This document shows positions 47,092-57,209 of a stretch of DNA of 64,000 bases, piece after piece. Below the pieces are notes generated by a model, which did not search any database, had not been told where the DNA came from, and saw only the letters and a list, made by a program, of their open reading frames with translations. Position 1 is the first letter of the stretch. The number at the start of each line of letters is the position of its first letter. The position numbers and the translations under genes are program-made. Source of the stretch: Cherax quadricarinatus (taxonomy: Eukaryota; Arthropoda; Malacostraca; Decapoda; Parastacidae); the NCBI RefSeq assembly GCF_038502225.1, contig NW_027195522.1, positions 108,324 to 172,323 of the forward strand, written 5' to 3'.

Positions 47092-48112
47092 CTATGGTTG
47101 GGGGTTGGGTGGAAGCTGTGGGTATGGATTGTATTGTGTGTTGGGATGGTGTGATAGGTTGTGGGGTTCTGAGGATAGTTGTGTGTGTGCTTGCCCTTGC
47201 TGCTCTGTTCTGCTCTGACTGACCTCTGCTGGTTCCATCCTTGTCTCCTTTCCTAGCTCCTTTCGCTTTTTTGTCCTCTCCCTCAGCTGCTGTCTCTCTG
47301 TTTGTGTTCTGTCTCTGTCTAGGAACACCTTCTTGTACTCTTCCGAGCTTTTCAACCGTGGTTTCTCTTGGAGGATCCTGTTCTGCACTGTTTCTGTCCT
47401 GAGAATCAGCTTGATCGGTCGGTTTCTCCCCTTCAAGTACCCCCCTATTCTCTGAAAATTTACAATCTCATCCATGTCTTCTCCCCCTATTTCCGTGATG
47501 ATTTTCTCAATCTCCTTTCTTTCTTCCTGCCGTCTTTCAGTGTGTGTCCTTTCCTCTCTCTCCCGAAGCCCATGGATAATCACTGATTTTGCCCTTTCCT
47601 TCTCCCATTGCCTCTCCCTCTGTGACTCTGGTTCCTGTTTGTATGTGGTCATTTTCTCCCTTGATTTTTCCAGTGGCTCTTGGTAGCATGGTTGTGCCTC
47701 AGCATTCGACCTATCTCCCTCTCCATCTGCACCCATCTGCTCTTCCCTTCCACTCCCTGGCCCTTCTTTGCAGGCTGATATGACCTTAGCATAATTCAAA
47801 TCTGTTCAGCCTTTCATCTTCGTATGGTGTGTCTTCTCTGGTCACTGCCCCTGAGACTTGCTTCAGCCTGTTTACCTCAAATTCTAGGACCTTTACCCTG
47901 GCTACTGCAGTTTCGACTTGTGCCTCCCAATTCTTCGTCTCCTTCTCCAACCTCTTTTCCCATTTCACAGAGAGCTCTTTCTCCATTTTTTCAGAAAGCT
48001 CTCCTAATTTTCTCTCCCATTCTTGCTCTATCCTTTTCCACTGTTCCTCCATCCATTCCTCCCTACCAGTACCATTGTCAACTGATCCCTGATTCCTGCG
48101 AGTCCCAACCAT
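47092..48112 (-). pseudogene. CR1-like ORF1 (coiled coil and RRM-like), one frameshift
   Basis: It starts at a true ATG (48112, MVGTRRNQGSVDNG). Residues about 18-90 are a Glu/Lys/Arg-rich coiled coil (WKRIEQEWERKLGELSEKME). The frame shifts near 47795, in TTT within NRF/LNYAKV. One T fewer would give NRLNYAKVISACKEG. The second part has KSVIIHGLREREE, IVNFQRIGGYLKGRNRPIKL and FLDRDRTQTERQQLRERTKK. This layout matches the L1-ORF1-like RRM fold in which G-L-E and RIG...RP-I motifs bind RNA. A proline/asparagine-rich tail ends at 47092. ORF1 proteins of CR1/L2-type elements coat element RNA in trimers. The neighbour ORF2 begins 9-12 bases on. Confidence 0.75.
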
Positions 48113-48117
48113 TTTTT

Positions 48118-48338
48118 TTTTTAGTGAGAGAGAAAGAGAAAAAGAAAAAGGGGGAGAGAGTGAGAGATAGGGAGAGAGAGAAGGGGAGCCTAGAAGGAGG
48201 GGAAAAGAAGGGAAAAAGGGGGAGAAAGTGAGAGAGAGGGAAAAGGTAAGAGAGAGTGGGGAGTGACAAGGGAAGAGAGAGAGAGATAAAAGAAGAGGAA
48301 GAGAGAGAGGGAGAGGGAGAGAGAGAGGAAGAGAGTGT
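48118..48338. repeat. GA-rich tract
   Basis: GAGAGA/GGGAGA/GAAAAAG purine tract, polypyrimidine in the sense of the adjacent element. It could be its leader or a pre-existing microsatellite. Confidence 0.7.
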
Positions 48339-48343
48339 GTGTA

Positions 48344-48396
48344 CTCACCTATTTGTACTCACCTATTTGTGGTTGCAGGGGTCGAGTCACAGCTCC
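48344..48396 (-). mobile_element. CR1-like family A, minimal 3' fragment 1
   Basis: Only the last about 55 bases of the family (two GTACTCACCTATTT repeats, then GTGGTTGCAGGGGTCGAGTC), bounded by GT-rich repeats on both sides. This is an extremely 5'-truncated insertion. Confidence 0.75.
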
Positions 48397-48456
48397 TGGC
48401 GTGCATATGTGTGTGCATATGTGTGTGTGTGTGTGTGTGTGTGCACATATGTGTGT

Positions 48457-48506
48457 GTGTACTCACCCATTTGTGGTTGCAGGGGTCGAGTCTTAGCTCC
48501 TGGTCC
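48457..48506 (-). mobile_element. CR1-like family A, minimal 3' fragment 2
   Basis: A second very short 3' end (GTACTCACCCATTTGTGGTT, then GCAGGGGTCGAGTCTTAGCT), again between GT-rich runs. Confidence 0.75.
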
Positions 48507-49339
48507 GGGTGTGTGTGTGCGCGCGCACGCATATGTGTGTGTGTGCTACAGCTATTCAAGTGCCTAACAGCAGAGCTGTCCTTACCTAGTGTGTGTGCAT
48601 ATGTTTATGTAAACAGTCCTTATTTCCCACGTATGTACTACATATGTATCGTATATGTACCCGATCTCTTGGTTCCCACTGTACTGTCTTATGCGTTTAA
48701 AATTACGTTCAAAAATAAATACACTAGGCTTCGCCTATATGCTGCTACCTCTAAATTCTATTAAATGCCAGTAAATGCTGCTTATTCTAATTCTGATAGC
48801 TCGAGGAGAGTGACCCCCAATTCCAGCTAGAGACAGGTACTATTGACCCCATGCAACTCAAACTAGGTGAATATTACTTGCGGCTGGCAGTGGAGTAACG
48901 TTGCGGGTCTGTCCTGTCCCAGAAGTTGAAGAAGTTTGATGCTTCTCGGTAATTTTTCCACTAACTTCCTGTATGCACTATAGTCTCTAGCTCTTCTAAT
49001 TTTTTTCACTCACTCACTGTATTTACTGACACATCTATACATATCTCTTATCTCCCTGGTCTTGAGTCGCACTTATTCTTCAAAATACCCCACTGCGTTA
49101 TTATGGCAACACTATTTAGGCCTGACACAACCGTTCACCCTTCCAACGGCCCTCACTAAACACTCAGCCAATATTTCCTTTGTTTTCTTTTCTGTGATCA
49201 CTTATATTTCCTTTTTTCGGGGCTTAAGTGATTATATGCACTCTTATGCGTGCACACGCCTATATCCCACACACTATTCCTTATGGCACAGTCAGAAATT
49301 ACCACCAAAACACGAGCTCAAACCGCGTGACTCCTCCAC
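48507..49339. other. No gene seen
   Basis: Mixed sequence without recognised domains or periodicity. It may be a diverged dispersed repeat. Confidence 0.45.
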
Positions 49340-49349
49340 GAGTGTGTAT

Positions 49350-49444
<95 letters not shown>

Positions 49445-49528
49445 TCTGTGTGTGTGTGTGTGTGTGTGGTGTGTGTTTGTGGTGTGTGTGTGTGTGTTTG
49501 TGGTGTACGTATGTGTGGTACGTGTGTG
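49340..49528. repeat. Compound (GT)n array, left of CR1-like element 2
   Basis: GT runs broken by GGTGTGTG and GGTCTGTG, ending with TTGTGGTGTACGTATGTGTG (from 49498). The same compound motif recurs at 53487 and 53662 on the other side of the element. Confidence 0.95.
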
Positions 49529-49609
49529 TACTCACCTATTTGTACTCACCTATTTGTGGTTGCAGGGGTCGAGTCCTAGCTCCTGGCCCCGCCTCTTCAC
49601 CGGTTGCTA

Positions 49610-52501
49610 CTAGACCCTCTCTCTCCCCGCTCCATGAGCTTTATCAAACCTCGTCTTAAAACTGTGTATGGTTCCTGCCTCCACTACGTCATTTTCTAGG
49701 CTATTCCACTGCCTTACAACTCTATGACTGAAGAAATACTTCCTACTATCTCTCTGACTCATTTGTGTCTTCAACTTCCAATTGTGGCCTCTTGTTTCTG
49801 TGTCCCCTCCCTGGAACATCCTGTCCTTGTCCACCTTGTCTATTCCACGCAGTATTTTATATGTCGTTATCATGTCTCCCCTGACCCTCCTGTCCTCCAG
49901 TGTCGTCAGGCCGATTTCCCTTAATCTTTCTTCATAGGACATTCCCCTTAGCTCTGGAACTAACCTTGTTGCAAACCTTTGTACTTTCTCTAGTTTCTTG
50001 ACGTGCTTTATCAAGTGCGGGTTCCAAACAGGTGCTGCATACTCCAGTATGGGCCTGACATACACGGTGTACAGTGTCTTGAATGATTCCTTACTAAGGT
50101 GTCGGAATGCTGTTCTCAGGTTTGCCAGGCGCCCATATGCTGCAGCAGTTATCTGATTGATGTGTGCTTCCGGAGACATGCTCGGTGTTATACTCACCCC
50201 AAGATCTTTCTCCTTGAGTGAGGTTTGCAGTCTTTGGCCACCTAGCCTATACTCTGTCTGTGGTCTTCTGTGCCCTTCCCCTATCTTCATGACTTTGCAT
50301 TTGGCAGGATTAAATTCGAGAAGCCATTTGCTGGACCAGGTGTCCAGTCTGTCCAGGTCTCTTTGAAGTCCTGCCTGGTCCTCATCAGATTTAATTCTCC
50401 TCATTAACTTCACATCATCTGCAAACAGGGACACTTCTGAGTCTAACCCTTCCGTCATGTCGTTCACATATACCAAAAATAGCACTGGTCCTAGGACCGA
50501 CCCCTGTGGGACCCCGCTCGTCACAGGTGCCCACTGTGATACATCATTACGTACCATGACTCGTTGTTGCCTCCCTGTCAGGTATTCTCTGATCCATTGC
50601 AGTGCCCTTCCTGTTATATGCGCCTGATGCTCTAGCTTCTGCACTAATCTCTTGTGAGGAACTGTGTCAAAGGCCTTCTTGCAGTCCAAGAAGATGCAAT
50701 CAACCCACCCCTCTCTCTCTTGTCTTACTTCTGTTATTTTATCATAAAACTCCAGAAGGTTTGTGACACAGGATTTGCCTTCCGTGAATCCGTGCTGGTT
50801 GGCATTTATACTCCTGTTCCGTTCCAGGTGCTCCACCACTCTCCTCCTGATAATCTTCTCCATAATTTTGCATACTATACACGTCAATGACACAGGTCTA
50901 TAGTTTAGTGCCTCTTTTCTGTCTCCTTTTTTGAAAATGGGAACTACATTTGCTGTCTTCCATACCTCAGGTAGTTGCCCAGTTTCCAGGGATGTGTTGA
51001 AGATTGTGGTAAGTGGTACGCACAACATATCTGCTCCCTCTCTAAGGACCCATGGAGAGATGTTGTCCGGTCCCATTGCCTTTGAGGTATCGATGTCCCT
51101 TAGCAGTTTCTTCACCTCCTCCTCATCTGTATGTATGTCGTCCAACACTTGTTGGTGTATTCCTTGTTGGTGTCCCCATCTGGTCTGTCCCCCCAGAGTC
51201 CTTCCTGTCTCTACTGTAAATACTTCCTTAAATCTCGTGTTGAGCTCCTCACATACCTCTTGATCGTTTCTTGTGAGTTCCCCACCTTCTTTCCTCAGCC
51301 TTATCACCTGGTCCTTGACTGTTGTCTTCTTCCTAATGTGGCTATACAGCAGTTTCGGGTCAGATTTGACTTTCGATGCTATGTCGTTTTCATACTGTCT
51401 CTGGGCCTCCCTCCTTATCTGCGCATACTCGTTTCTGGCTCTTCTACTAATCTCCTTGTTTTCCTGGGTCCTATGCCTCCTGTACCTTTTCCATTCTCTG
51501 TTGCACTTAGCTTTTGCCTCCCTACACCTTCGGGTAAACCAAGGACTCGTCTTGGTCTTCCTATTATTTCTGTTTCCCTTGGGAACAAAACTTTCCTCTG
51601 CCTCCTTGCACTTTGTTGCCACATATTCCATCATCTCGTTTACTGATTTTCCTACCATTTCTCTGTCCCACTGAACCTCCTGCAGGAAGTTTCTCATACC
51701 TGTGTAGTCCCCCCTTTTATAGTTTGGCCTGTCCCCTTCAGTTCCTGTTACCTTCTCCACTTGTAACTCTACTATATAGTCAAAACTCAGAACCACATGA
51801 TCGCTAGCTCCAAGGGGCCTCTCGTAAGTGATGTCCTCGATGTCTGAACTGCTCAGGGTGAACACAAAATCCAGTCTTGCTGGCTCATCCTCCCCTCTCT
51901 CTCTGGTTGTGTCCCTGACATGTTGATGCATGAGGTTTTCAAGTACCACATCCATCATCTTTGCTCTCCATGTTTCGGGACCCCCATGTGGCTCCAGGTT
52001 TTCCCAGTCGATCTCCCTGTGGTTGAAATCGCCCATTACCAGTAACTTTGCTCTGCTCGAGTGAGCTCTTCTTGCCACCTCAGCCAGTGTGTCCACCATC
52101 ACCCTGTTGTTTTCTTCGTACTCCTCTCTTGGCCTCCTGCAGTTCTGTGGTGGGTTATACATCACTCCAATGACTACTTTATGTTCTCCGGACTGAATTG
52201 TACCTACAATGTAGTCTCTTTCTCCAATCATGTCCATGCCTTCCATTTCCTCAAATCCCCATTGGTGTTTTATGAGCAGTGCAACCCCTCCTCCCCCTCT
52301 ACTCCTTCTATCTTTCCTCAGGATCTGATATCCTGTTGGGAAGATTGTGTCTGTTATTATCTCAGCGAGTTTTGTTTCTGTGACTGCTATGATGTCTGGG
52401 GATTTTTCACTGATTCTTTCATTCCACTCCTCATGTTTATTCATTATTCCATCCGCATTTGTGTACCAAACCTTTAGTTTCTTTTCTATCATTGTGGTCA
52501 T
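49610..52501 (-). CDS. CR1-like ORF2: AP endonuclease and reverse transcriptase, intact
   Basis: 963 codons from the first in-frame ATG (52501), just before the endonuclease. An open stretch upstream to 52984 has no ATG and overlaps ORF1 in another frame, so it is excluded. Endonuclease: VTETKLAE (catalytic Glu in 41-45), VMYNPPQN (from about 113), MGDFNHREIDW (GDFN 157-160) and GASDHVV (SDH 233-235). Linker: basic, about 260-465. RT: SKAMGPDNISP (473-483), LNYRPVSL (532-539), FLDCKKAFDTV (first Asp near 606), GVPQGSVLGP (663-672), FADD (693-696) and EKDLGVSITP (about 764-773). The CR1-type C-terminal region ends GAGRERV. No stop, frameshift or missing catalytic residue is seen. It nicks target DNA and primes cDNA synthesis there. 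It appears coding-competent, but ORF1 is truncated and the promoter is probably lost. Confidence 0.9.
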   Translation of the reverse strand: MTTMIEKKLKVWYTNADGIMNKHEEWNERISEKSPDIIAVTETKLAEIITDTIFPTGYQILRKDRRSRGGGGVALLIKHQWGFEEMEGMDMIGERDYIVGTIQSGEHKVVIGVMYNPPQNCRRPREEYEENNRVMVDTLAEVARRAHSSRAKLLVMGDFNHREIDWENLEPHGGPETWRAKMMDVVLENLMHQHVRDTTRERGEDEPARLDFVFTLSSSDIEDITYERPLGASDHVVLSFDYIVELQVEKVTGTEGDRPNYKRGDYTGMRNFLQEVQWDREMVGKSVNEMMEYVATKCKEAEESFVPKGNRNNRKTKTSPWFTRRCREAKAKCNREWKRYRRHRTQENKEISRRARNEYAQIRREAQRQYENDIASKVKSDPKLLYSHIRKKTTVKDQVIRLRKEGGELTRNDQEVCEELNTRFKEVFTVETGRTLGGQTRWGHQQGIHQQVLDDIHTDEEEVKKLLRDIDTSKAMGPDNISPWVLREGADMLCVPLTTIFNTSLETGQLPEVWKTANVVPIFKKGDRKEALNYRPVSLTCIVCKIMEKIIRRRVVEHLERNRSINANQHGFTEGKSCVTNLLEFYDKITEVRQEREGWVDCIFLDCKKAFDTVPHKRLVQKLEHQAHITGRALQWIREYLTGRQQRVMVRNDVSQWAPVTSGVPQGSVLGPVLFLVYVNDMTEGLDSEVSLFADDVKLMRRIKSDEDQAGLQRDLDRLDTWSSKWLLEFNPAKCKVMKIGEGHRRPQTEYRLGGQRLQTSLKEKDLGVSITPSMSPEAHINQITAAAYGRLANLRTAFRHLSKESFKTLYTVYVRPILEYAAPVWNPHLIKHVKKLEKVQRFATRLVPELRGMSYEERLREIGLTTLEDRRVRGDMITTYKILRGIDKVDKDRMFQGGDTETRGHNWKLKTQMSQRDSRKYFFSHRVVRQWNSLENDVVEAGTIHSFKTRFDKAHGAGRERV

Positions 52502-52686
52502 GCAAGTATATTGGGGTTGGGGGAGGGAGAGCCTTGGTGGGGGCCTATATCGGGCTGTGGTGTAGGTGGGGTATGTGTTGATGGGGGTGGGGTCAGAATG
52601 CCCATAAGGGACAGCTGTTGGGGTGAGGTTTGTGATATGGGGGTTGGTGGCAGAGGGAACAGTGAGTGGGTTGGAGTATAGGTTGC

Positions 52687-53330
52687 TCAGTTGTGTTGGG
52701 AATGTCGCGGGTGGGGTCTTTTGGTGGGAGATTCTGTGGGGTGTGTTTGCCCTTCCTCCTGTGTCTGGGTCCTGCTCATTTTCATTGCTTCTCGTTCCTC
52801 CTTGCGTCTCTGTACCCTCTCTTTCAGTGTAGTCCTTTCTTCTTGTGTTCTGTCGCGGTCGAGGTATACTCTCTGGTACCCCTCTTTGTCTCTCAGTCTT
52901 GCTTTCTCTTGCAGAATCCTGATTCGAACTGATTCTTCCTTGAAAGTTACTCTGACAGGCCGTATCCTTCCACTCGCAAACCACCCAATTCTCTGAAAAT
53001 TTGTCACCTGGGTCATATTGCCCTCCCCTATTGTTTTCATGATGCCTTCAATCATTTTTTTCTCCTCCTGTTTTATTTCTTCAAAGTTGGCCCCCTTGGC
53101 TTCTTGGAGCCCGTACACAAAAACTGACCTCGCCCTTTCCTCCTCCCACTGAGTCTCCATCTGCTTCCTCTGAGGCATTTTGTTTCCTTCCATTGACATG
53201 TTCTTGCCTTCAGTCCCTGTCATATCTGAAACATCTATTCTTAGTGGACTGTCTTTCCTGGCCAGCTGTCCCTTGCTACTGCAGTTGGCTGTTAGAACCT
53301 CTGCATATAACAAACCTTCATTTTCTTCGG

Positions 53331-53336
<6 letters not shown>
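52687..53336 (-). CDS. CR1-like ORF1, 5'-truncated (RRM-like RNA-binding protein)
   Basis: Open from the truncation point (about 53336, after a GT array) to a stop at 52687, about 210 codons. The first readable residues SEENEGLLYAEVL align with the LNYAKVISA region of element 1, so the start codon and coiled coil are gone. It has RSVFVYGLQEAKG, VTNFQRIGWFASGRIRPVRV and VYLDRDRTQEERTTLKERVQ, the same RRM-like layout as element 1. It ends in a Thr/Gln/Pro-rich tail. The stop lies 186 bases before the ORF2 ATG. The first codon that some gene finders would use here is TTG or GTG, so no genuine start exists. It is likely not translated on its own. Confidence 0.7.
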
Positions 53337-53364
<28 letters not shown>

Positions 53365-53508
53365 TCTATGTGTGTGTGTGGTCTGTGTGTGTGTGTGTGT
53401 GGTCTATGTGTGTGTGTGGTCTGTGTGTGTGTGTGTGTGTGGTGTGTGTTTGTGGTGTGTGTGTGGTGTGTGTGTGTTTGTGGTGTTTGTGGTGTACGTA
53501 TGTGTGGT

Positions 53509-53554
<46 letters not shown>

Positions 53555-53596
53555 TCTGTGTGTGTGTGTGGTCTGTGTGTGTGTGTGTGTGGTCTA

Positions 53597-53627
<31 letters not shown>

Positions 53628-53683
53628 TTTGTGGTGTGTGTGTGGTGTGTGTTTGTGGTGTTTGTGGTGTACGTATGTGTGGT

Positions 53684-53765
<82 letters not shown>
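53337..53765. repeat. Compound (GT)n array with a 175-bp internal duplication
   Basis: GT runs with GGTCTATG, GGTCTGTG and TTGTGGTG interruptions. The block ending TTGTGGTGTACGTATGTGTG occurs at 53487 and 53662, 175 bp apart. Confidence 0.95.
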
Positions 53766-53767
<2 letters not shown>

Positions 53768-54176
53768 CAGTCTGGTATAACTGTCTCTGCGCTGCTACGT
53801 GTGTTTCTAATGTATCAGACAAGACAAAAGTTTTCTTAACATTCTTTCTGCAACAGGTAAAACTTATTAAAGTGACTCATAACTATGATAAAGCTGTGAG
53901 GTTTTGATAATTAAAGCCAATGTTTCTGCGGAAGCCGAGTTGCAACACTCACAATATTTCAATTATTACAGATTTTAATGGTAAAAAGCTGTCCTAAACC
54001 TTATCTTATAAAGCTCAAATTAGTTTGGTCAGCAAGGAATGCTTTACAGGTAAAAAATTTATTTTGGGAAGGTGTAAGTTAATTTTTCTTGAAAGGTAGG
54101 CCTACCTATCTTAGAAGCCTTACCTAACATAACCTAACGTAATTATTTTTAGCTAAATTCTCCTATACACACACAC

Positions 54177-54179
<3 letters not shown>
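53766..54179. other. No gene seen
   Basis: AT-rich spacer without features. Confidence 0.5.

Positions 54180-54257
<78 letters not shown>
54180..54257. repeat. (TA)n microsatellite
   Basis: Pure TA run flanked by ACACACAC and GTGTGTGT, so the whole is a long palindrome-capable tract. Confidence 0.95.
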
Positions 54258-54269
<12 letters not shown>

Positions 54270-54489
54270 CAGTTTAAATGTGTTTAACATTAATTAATAT
54301 CAATTATATATTTTCTTTCATTGAGTTCATATTAATGTTTGAAAATTTATGACAAAAATATAAAAAAAATCACTCTGCTTATTTGACAGAAAGCAACATT
54401 GCCATGTAGGACTAACTCATGCAATTCTTTATGCCAATACTTTTGTCCTCAATGAGGCTAACAGATTTTTGAGAGTTACGAAAGTTTGA

Positions 54490-55235
54490 CTAACAGAAGG
54501 TAGGGAAAGCAGGAGGGAGAGAGGGAGGAAGGAAGGAAGCGAGGGAGAGAGGGAGGAAGGAAGCGAGGAAGAAAGGGAGGAAGGGAGAGAGGGAGGGAGG
54601 GAGGGCGGTAAATAACTAAATTGGTTGGTTGGTTGGTTGGGAATGAGTTAGGTGGTTAGGATAGGAGAATTGTTGCAAATTTTGTAGGTAGGAAGGTAGC
54701 AATTTGAAGAGGTAGGTAGAAGGTAAGGAGGAGGCTTGTCTATGCTTGTAATTCTTATAAATATGAAGGTAAGGAGAGAGGAAAGGAGGGAGGTAGGTAC
54801 GAGAGGAGGATAGGAGTATTGGTGCAATTCTTGTAGGTATAGGTAGGAAGGTAGGAATTTAGGGAGAAAACGAGGGAGGGATGTAGGTATTTAGGTAGGG
54901 AGGCAGGCAGGGAGGAGGGGTGTAGTATCCTTGGTATTCTTGTAAGTGGGAACGTAGAAAGAGAAGTAAAGATGGAGAGATAGGGAGGGAGGGTGGGGGG
55001 TAGGGTGGAGGCTTGTGGTATCTTCGTAATTCTTATAAGTGCGAAGGTTCCTAGCGAGGTAGGTATTAGGTAGGTTGGTAGGGAGACAGGGACGTACGGA
55101 GGACTCTTGTTATTCTAGTAAATACGTTGGTAGGGAGAGAGATGTAAGGAGGGAGGTATGTACGGAGGAGGATGGGAGCATTGTTGTAATTCTTGTAGGT
55201 AGGAAGGTAGGAATTCTGGGAGGGAGGAAGCAGAC
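54490..55235. repeat. Degenerate GGAAGG/GGTAGG-rich region
   Basis: Purine-rich GGAGGGA, GGAAGGAA and GGTAGGTA motifs. A weak about 190-bp periodicity is suggested by recurring ATTCTTGTAGGTAGGAAGG and TTCTTATAA-type phrases (near 54680, 54740, 54825, 54930, 55030 and 55190). Confidence 0.6.
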
Positions 55236-56394
55236 TTAATTCTGGAGTCTGGCGGAACTTTTTGGTTTATCTGAGCACATTTCCATGCAATGTGAAGTCA
55301 CCTCTTTGATTGCCTTTATCGGAATGTTATCGGGGAGTATAAGTGCCAATTTGACATTTTTATGCATACAAAACGGGCAATGGTTAACATGTGATAATAT
55401 GAGAACACAACTTCCAATCGACTGTAAACTTTCAGGCGCTGGTGTGTTCTACTGAGAAAAAAGATCCGGTTATTACTGACATATGTCAGGTCCAACTGTA
55501 CCATAAAAATATAGAGTAAATGTTTTCCTATGGGATAAATTGAGAATGTTTCAAGTGATCTACTTCATGCTTTCACTGTTTAGTGTTTTGGTCTTAAATG
55601 AAGATTCGTAGTATAAGTGAACATTATAAGTTCTAATATGCCAGTTTTATTAAACAAATTCTGAAACTTTTTTCCATGCTATAACTACGAGAACTTTTCT
55701 ACTTATCTTCTAACTTTCAACGTTGATGTTTATGACCTAAACAAAGGATGGAATTACTGTAATTCCTGGTGCTCTTAAAGGTGGTGATCAACATGTCCTG
55801 AGAGTTGTGATGACGTTAAGATAAAAGTGTTAGACTCTCTTAAAGTTGAAATAAGACTTCTGATCCTCTTCAGTGTTATAATCATAATTAATTCATTCGC
55901 TAAACTCGTGGAGGTCATATCGCACATAGCGGAATGCATATATAAGGACAGACGTATAGCAGAGAGCTTTAAAGGCCACACCTCGGCTATCTACTGAGAA
56001 TTATATACTTCTTTCTAGATAATTGACTGTAGTATATTGTGTATATGTTTAAGACAAGTAGAATAAAGCAGAAAGATCTCCGCACTTTACATTCATCTTG
56101 CTGCTGCCCACATAAAAACGGCTGCAGAAAATACCACATCACAGGAAACATTACAAGTGTTTCCTTGACGCGGGTATTTGTTATTTGATGACCCGCCACT
56201 GCAGCTTTTGGTCATCTGGCAGAAGCCTTCCGCTGGCTTACCGGTCCACCCCTTTAAAAATTATGGCTATGATTACAACCATTTTTTATACTAAAAAATT
56301 AGAGAGAACTGGATTTGGATTGAGGTTATGAGGCTGCAACTACTTCAATATTATTATTATTAATGTTTCTATTGTAACAACTGTTTATAATTTA
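55236..56394. other. No gene seen
   Basis: AT-rich, with short frames and no recognisable domain. A T-rich GTTTATGACCTAAAC palindrome-like spot near 55730 is not explained. Confidence 0.45.
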
Positions 56395-56465
56395 GAAACA
56401 CTCTAGCCTCACACAGTGTCTCCAGGGTTCGATCCCCGACACGGGTGGAAATGTTTGGCATGCTA
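56395..56465 (+). mobile_element. tRNA-derived SINE fragment
   Basis: CTAGCCTCACACAGTGTCTC is followed by GGGTTCGATCCCCGACACGG. The CACAC anticodon-loop remnant and a B box (GGTTCGATCCC) followed by GTGGAAATGTT resemble the 3' half of the SINE head at 56961. Confidence 0.5.
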
Positions 56466-56507
56466 ACAGAGATATAACAATTTTGATTGATATAAATAGT
56501 GGGAAGA

Positions 56508-56569
56508 GGCGATTGTGGGAGGAGGAGGAGTAGGAAGAGGAGGAAGAGGAGGAAGAGGAAGAGGAGGAG

Positions 56570-56619
<50 letters not shown>

Positions 56620-56696
56620 GGAAGAGGAGTAGGAAGAGGAGTAGGAAGATTAGGAGGAAGAGGAGGAGGAAGAGGGGGAGGAGGAGGAGGAGGAAG
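56508..56696. repeat. (GGA)n microsatellite
   Basis: Imperfect GGAGGA/GGAAGA triplets. The overlapping Arg/Lys and Gly frames are by-products. Confidence 0.95.
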
Positions 56697-56767
56697 CTGC
56701 TGTCACTACCTATTACCTCGCCTTGTGACTTGGACCTGACTAGCTTACGATACAGCTTAGGTCATTA

Positions 56768-56836
56768 GGTGACTTGGAGCTGCCTAGCATCGGCCAGTAG
56801 GCCTGCTGCAGTGTTCCTTCTTATGTTCTTATGTTT
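56768..56836 (+). mobile_element. CR1-like family B, 3' end fragment
   Basis: GGCCAGTAGGCCTGCTGCAG then TGTTCC and two TTCTTATG octamers. It matches, on the opposite strand, the 3' end of the element at 22673 (GGCCAGCAGGCCTCCTGCAG type). This is an extreme 5' truncation. Confidence 0.7.
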
Positions 56837-56957
56837 CCTTACACCTACTGTCCCTGTTTAGCTAGCAGTCAGTAGGTACCTGGGTGTTAGTGGACTGGTT
56901 AGTGGACACTCCTCCAAGAAGCACTGAGTTTCCTACGTTATCCTGGGTGGCTAACCC

Positions 56958-57195
56958 TCCGTCTGGCCTGGTGGTTAACGCTCTCGCTTCACACGGCGAG
57001 GGCCTGGGTTCGATTCCCAGCCAGAGTAGAAACATTGGACGTGTTTCTTTCAACCTGTTGTCTATGTTCCCCATCAGTAAAATGGGTACCTGGGTGTTAG
57101 TCGACTGGTGTGGGTCGCATCCTGGGACACTGACCTAAGGAGGCCTGGTCACAGACCGGGCCGCGGAGGCGTTGACCCCCGGAACTCTCTCCAGG
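56958..57195 (+). mobile_element. tRNA-Val-derived SINE
   Basis: The head (56961-57030) folds as a tRNA. The acceptor GTCTGGC/GCCAGAG has one mismatch. The anticodon stem CTCGC/GCGAG has a TTCACAC loop (anticodon CAC, Val). The T arm CTGGGTTCGATTCCCAG includes a perfect B box (57007-57017), with an A-box-like TGGCCTGGTGGTTAA at 56964. A body follows with CAACCTGTTGTCTATGTTCC and a conserved GGCCGCGGAGGCGTTGACCC region near 57160. The A and B boxes would act as an internal RNA polymerase III promoter. The acceptor mismatch, lack of an isolated gene end and attached body argue against a functional tRNA. Confidence 0.7.
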
Positions 57196-57209
57196 TAAAT
57201 CTTATCTTA

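Larger units (their letters stand above)
44082..48130 (-). mobile_element. CR1-like retrotransposon, family A, element 1 (near full length)
   Basis: About 4 kb on the minus strand, with ORF1 (48112-47092), ORF2 (47080-44170) and a short 3' untranslated region. It ends in a terminal repeat that reads GTACTCACCTAGTT on the plus strand. Only two single-base frame disruptions are seen, so it is young. The 3' end abuts a GT microsatellite. The 5' boundary is not certain: a T-run then a polypyrimidine (sense strand) leader continues to about 48338. Confidence 0.85.
49528..53336 (-). mobile_element. CR1-like retrotransposon, family A, element 2
   Basis: About 3.8 kb on the minus strand with an intact ORF2 and an open but 5'-truncated ORF1. 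The 3' end has two GTACTCACCTATTT repeats against a GT array. The 5' truncation at about 53336 also abuts a GT array. It therefore inserted into a GT-rich microsatellite. Confidence 0.9.

Noticed and set aside
44191..47799. Plus-strand frames opposite the CR1-like ORFs (for example 44564-44950, 45937-46311, 46465-46914)
   Set aside because: Shadows of the minus-strand coding sequence, with no independent domains.
52502..52984. N-terminal extension of the intact ORF2 by 161 codons
   Set aside because: No ATG occurs in it, it overlaps ORF1 in another frame and is low-complexity. The ATG at 52501 sits directly before the endonuclease.
56961..57030. Functional tRNA-Val gene
   Set aside because: The acceptor stem has a mismatch and the tRNA-like head is fused to a SINE body with a conserved tail.
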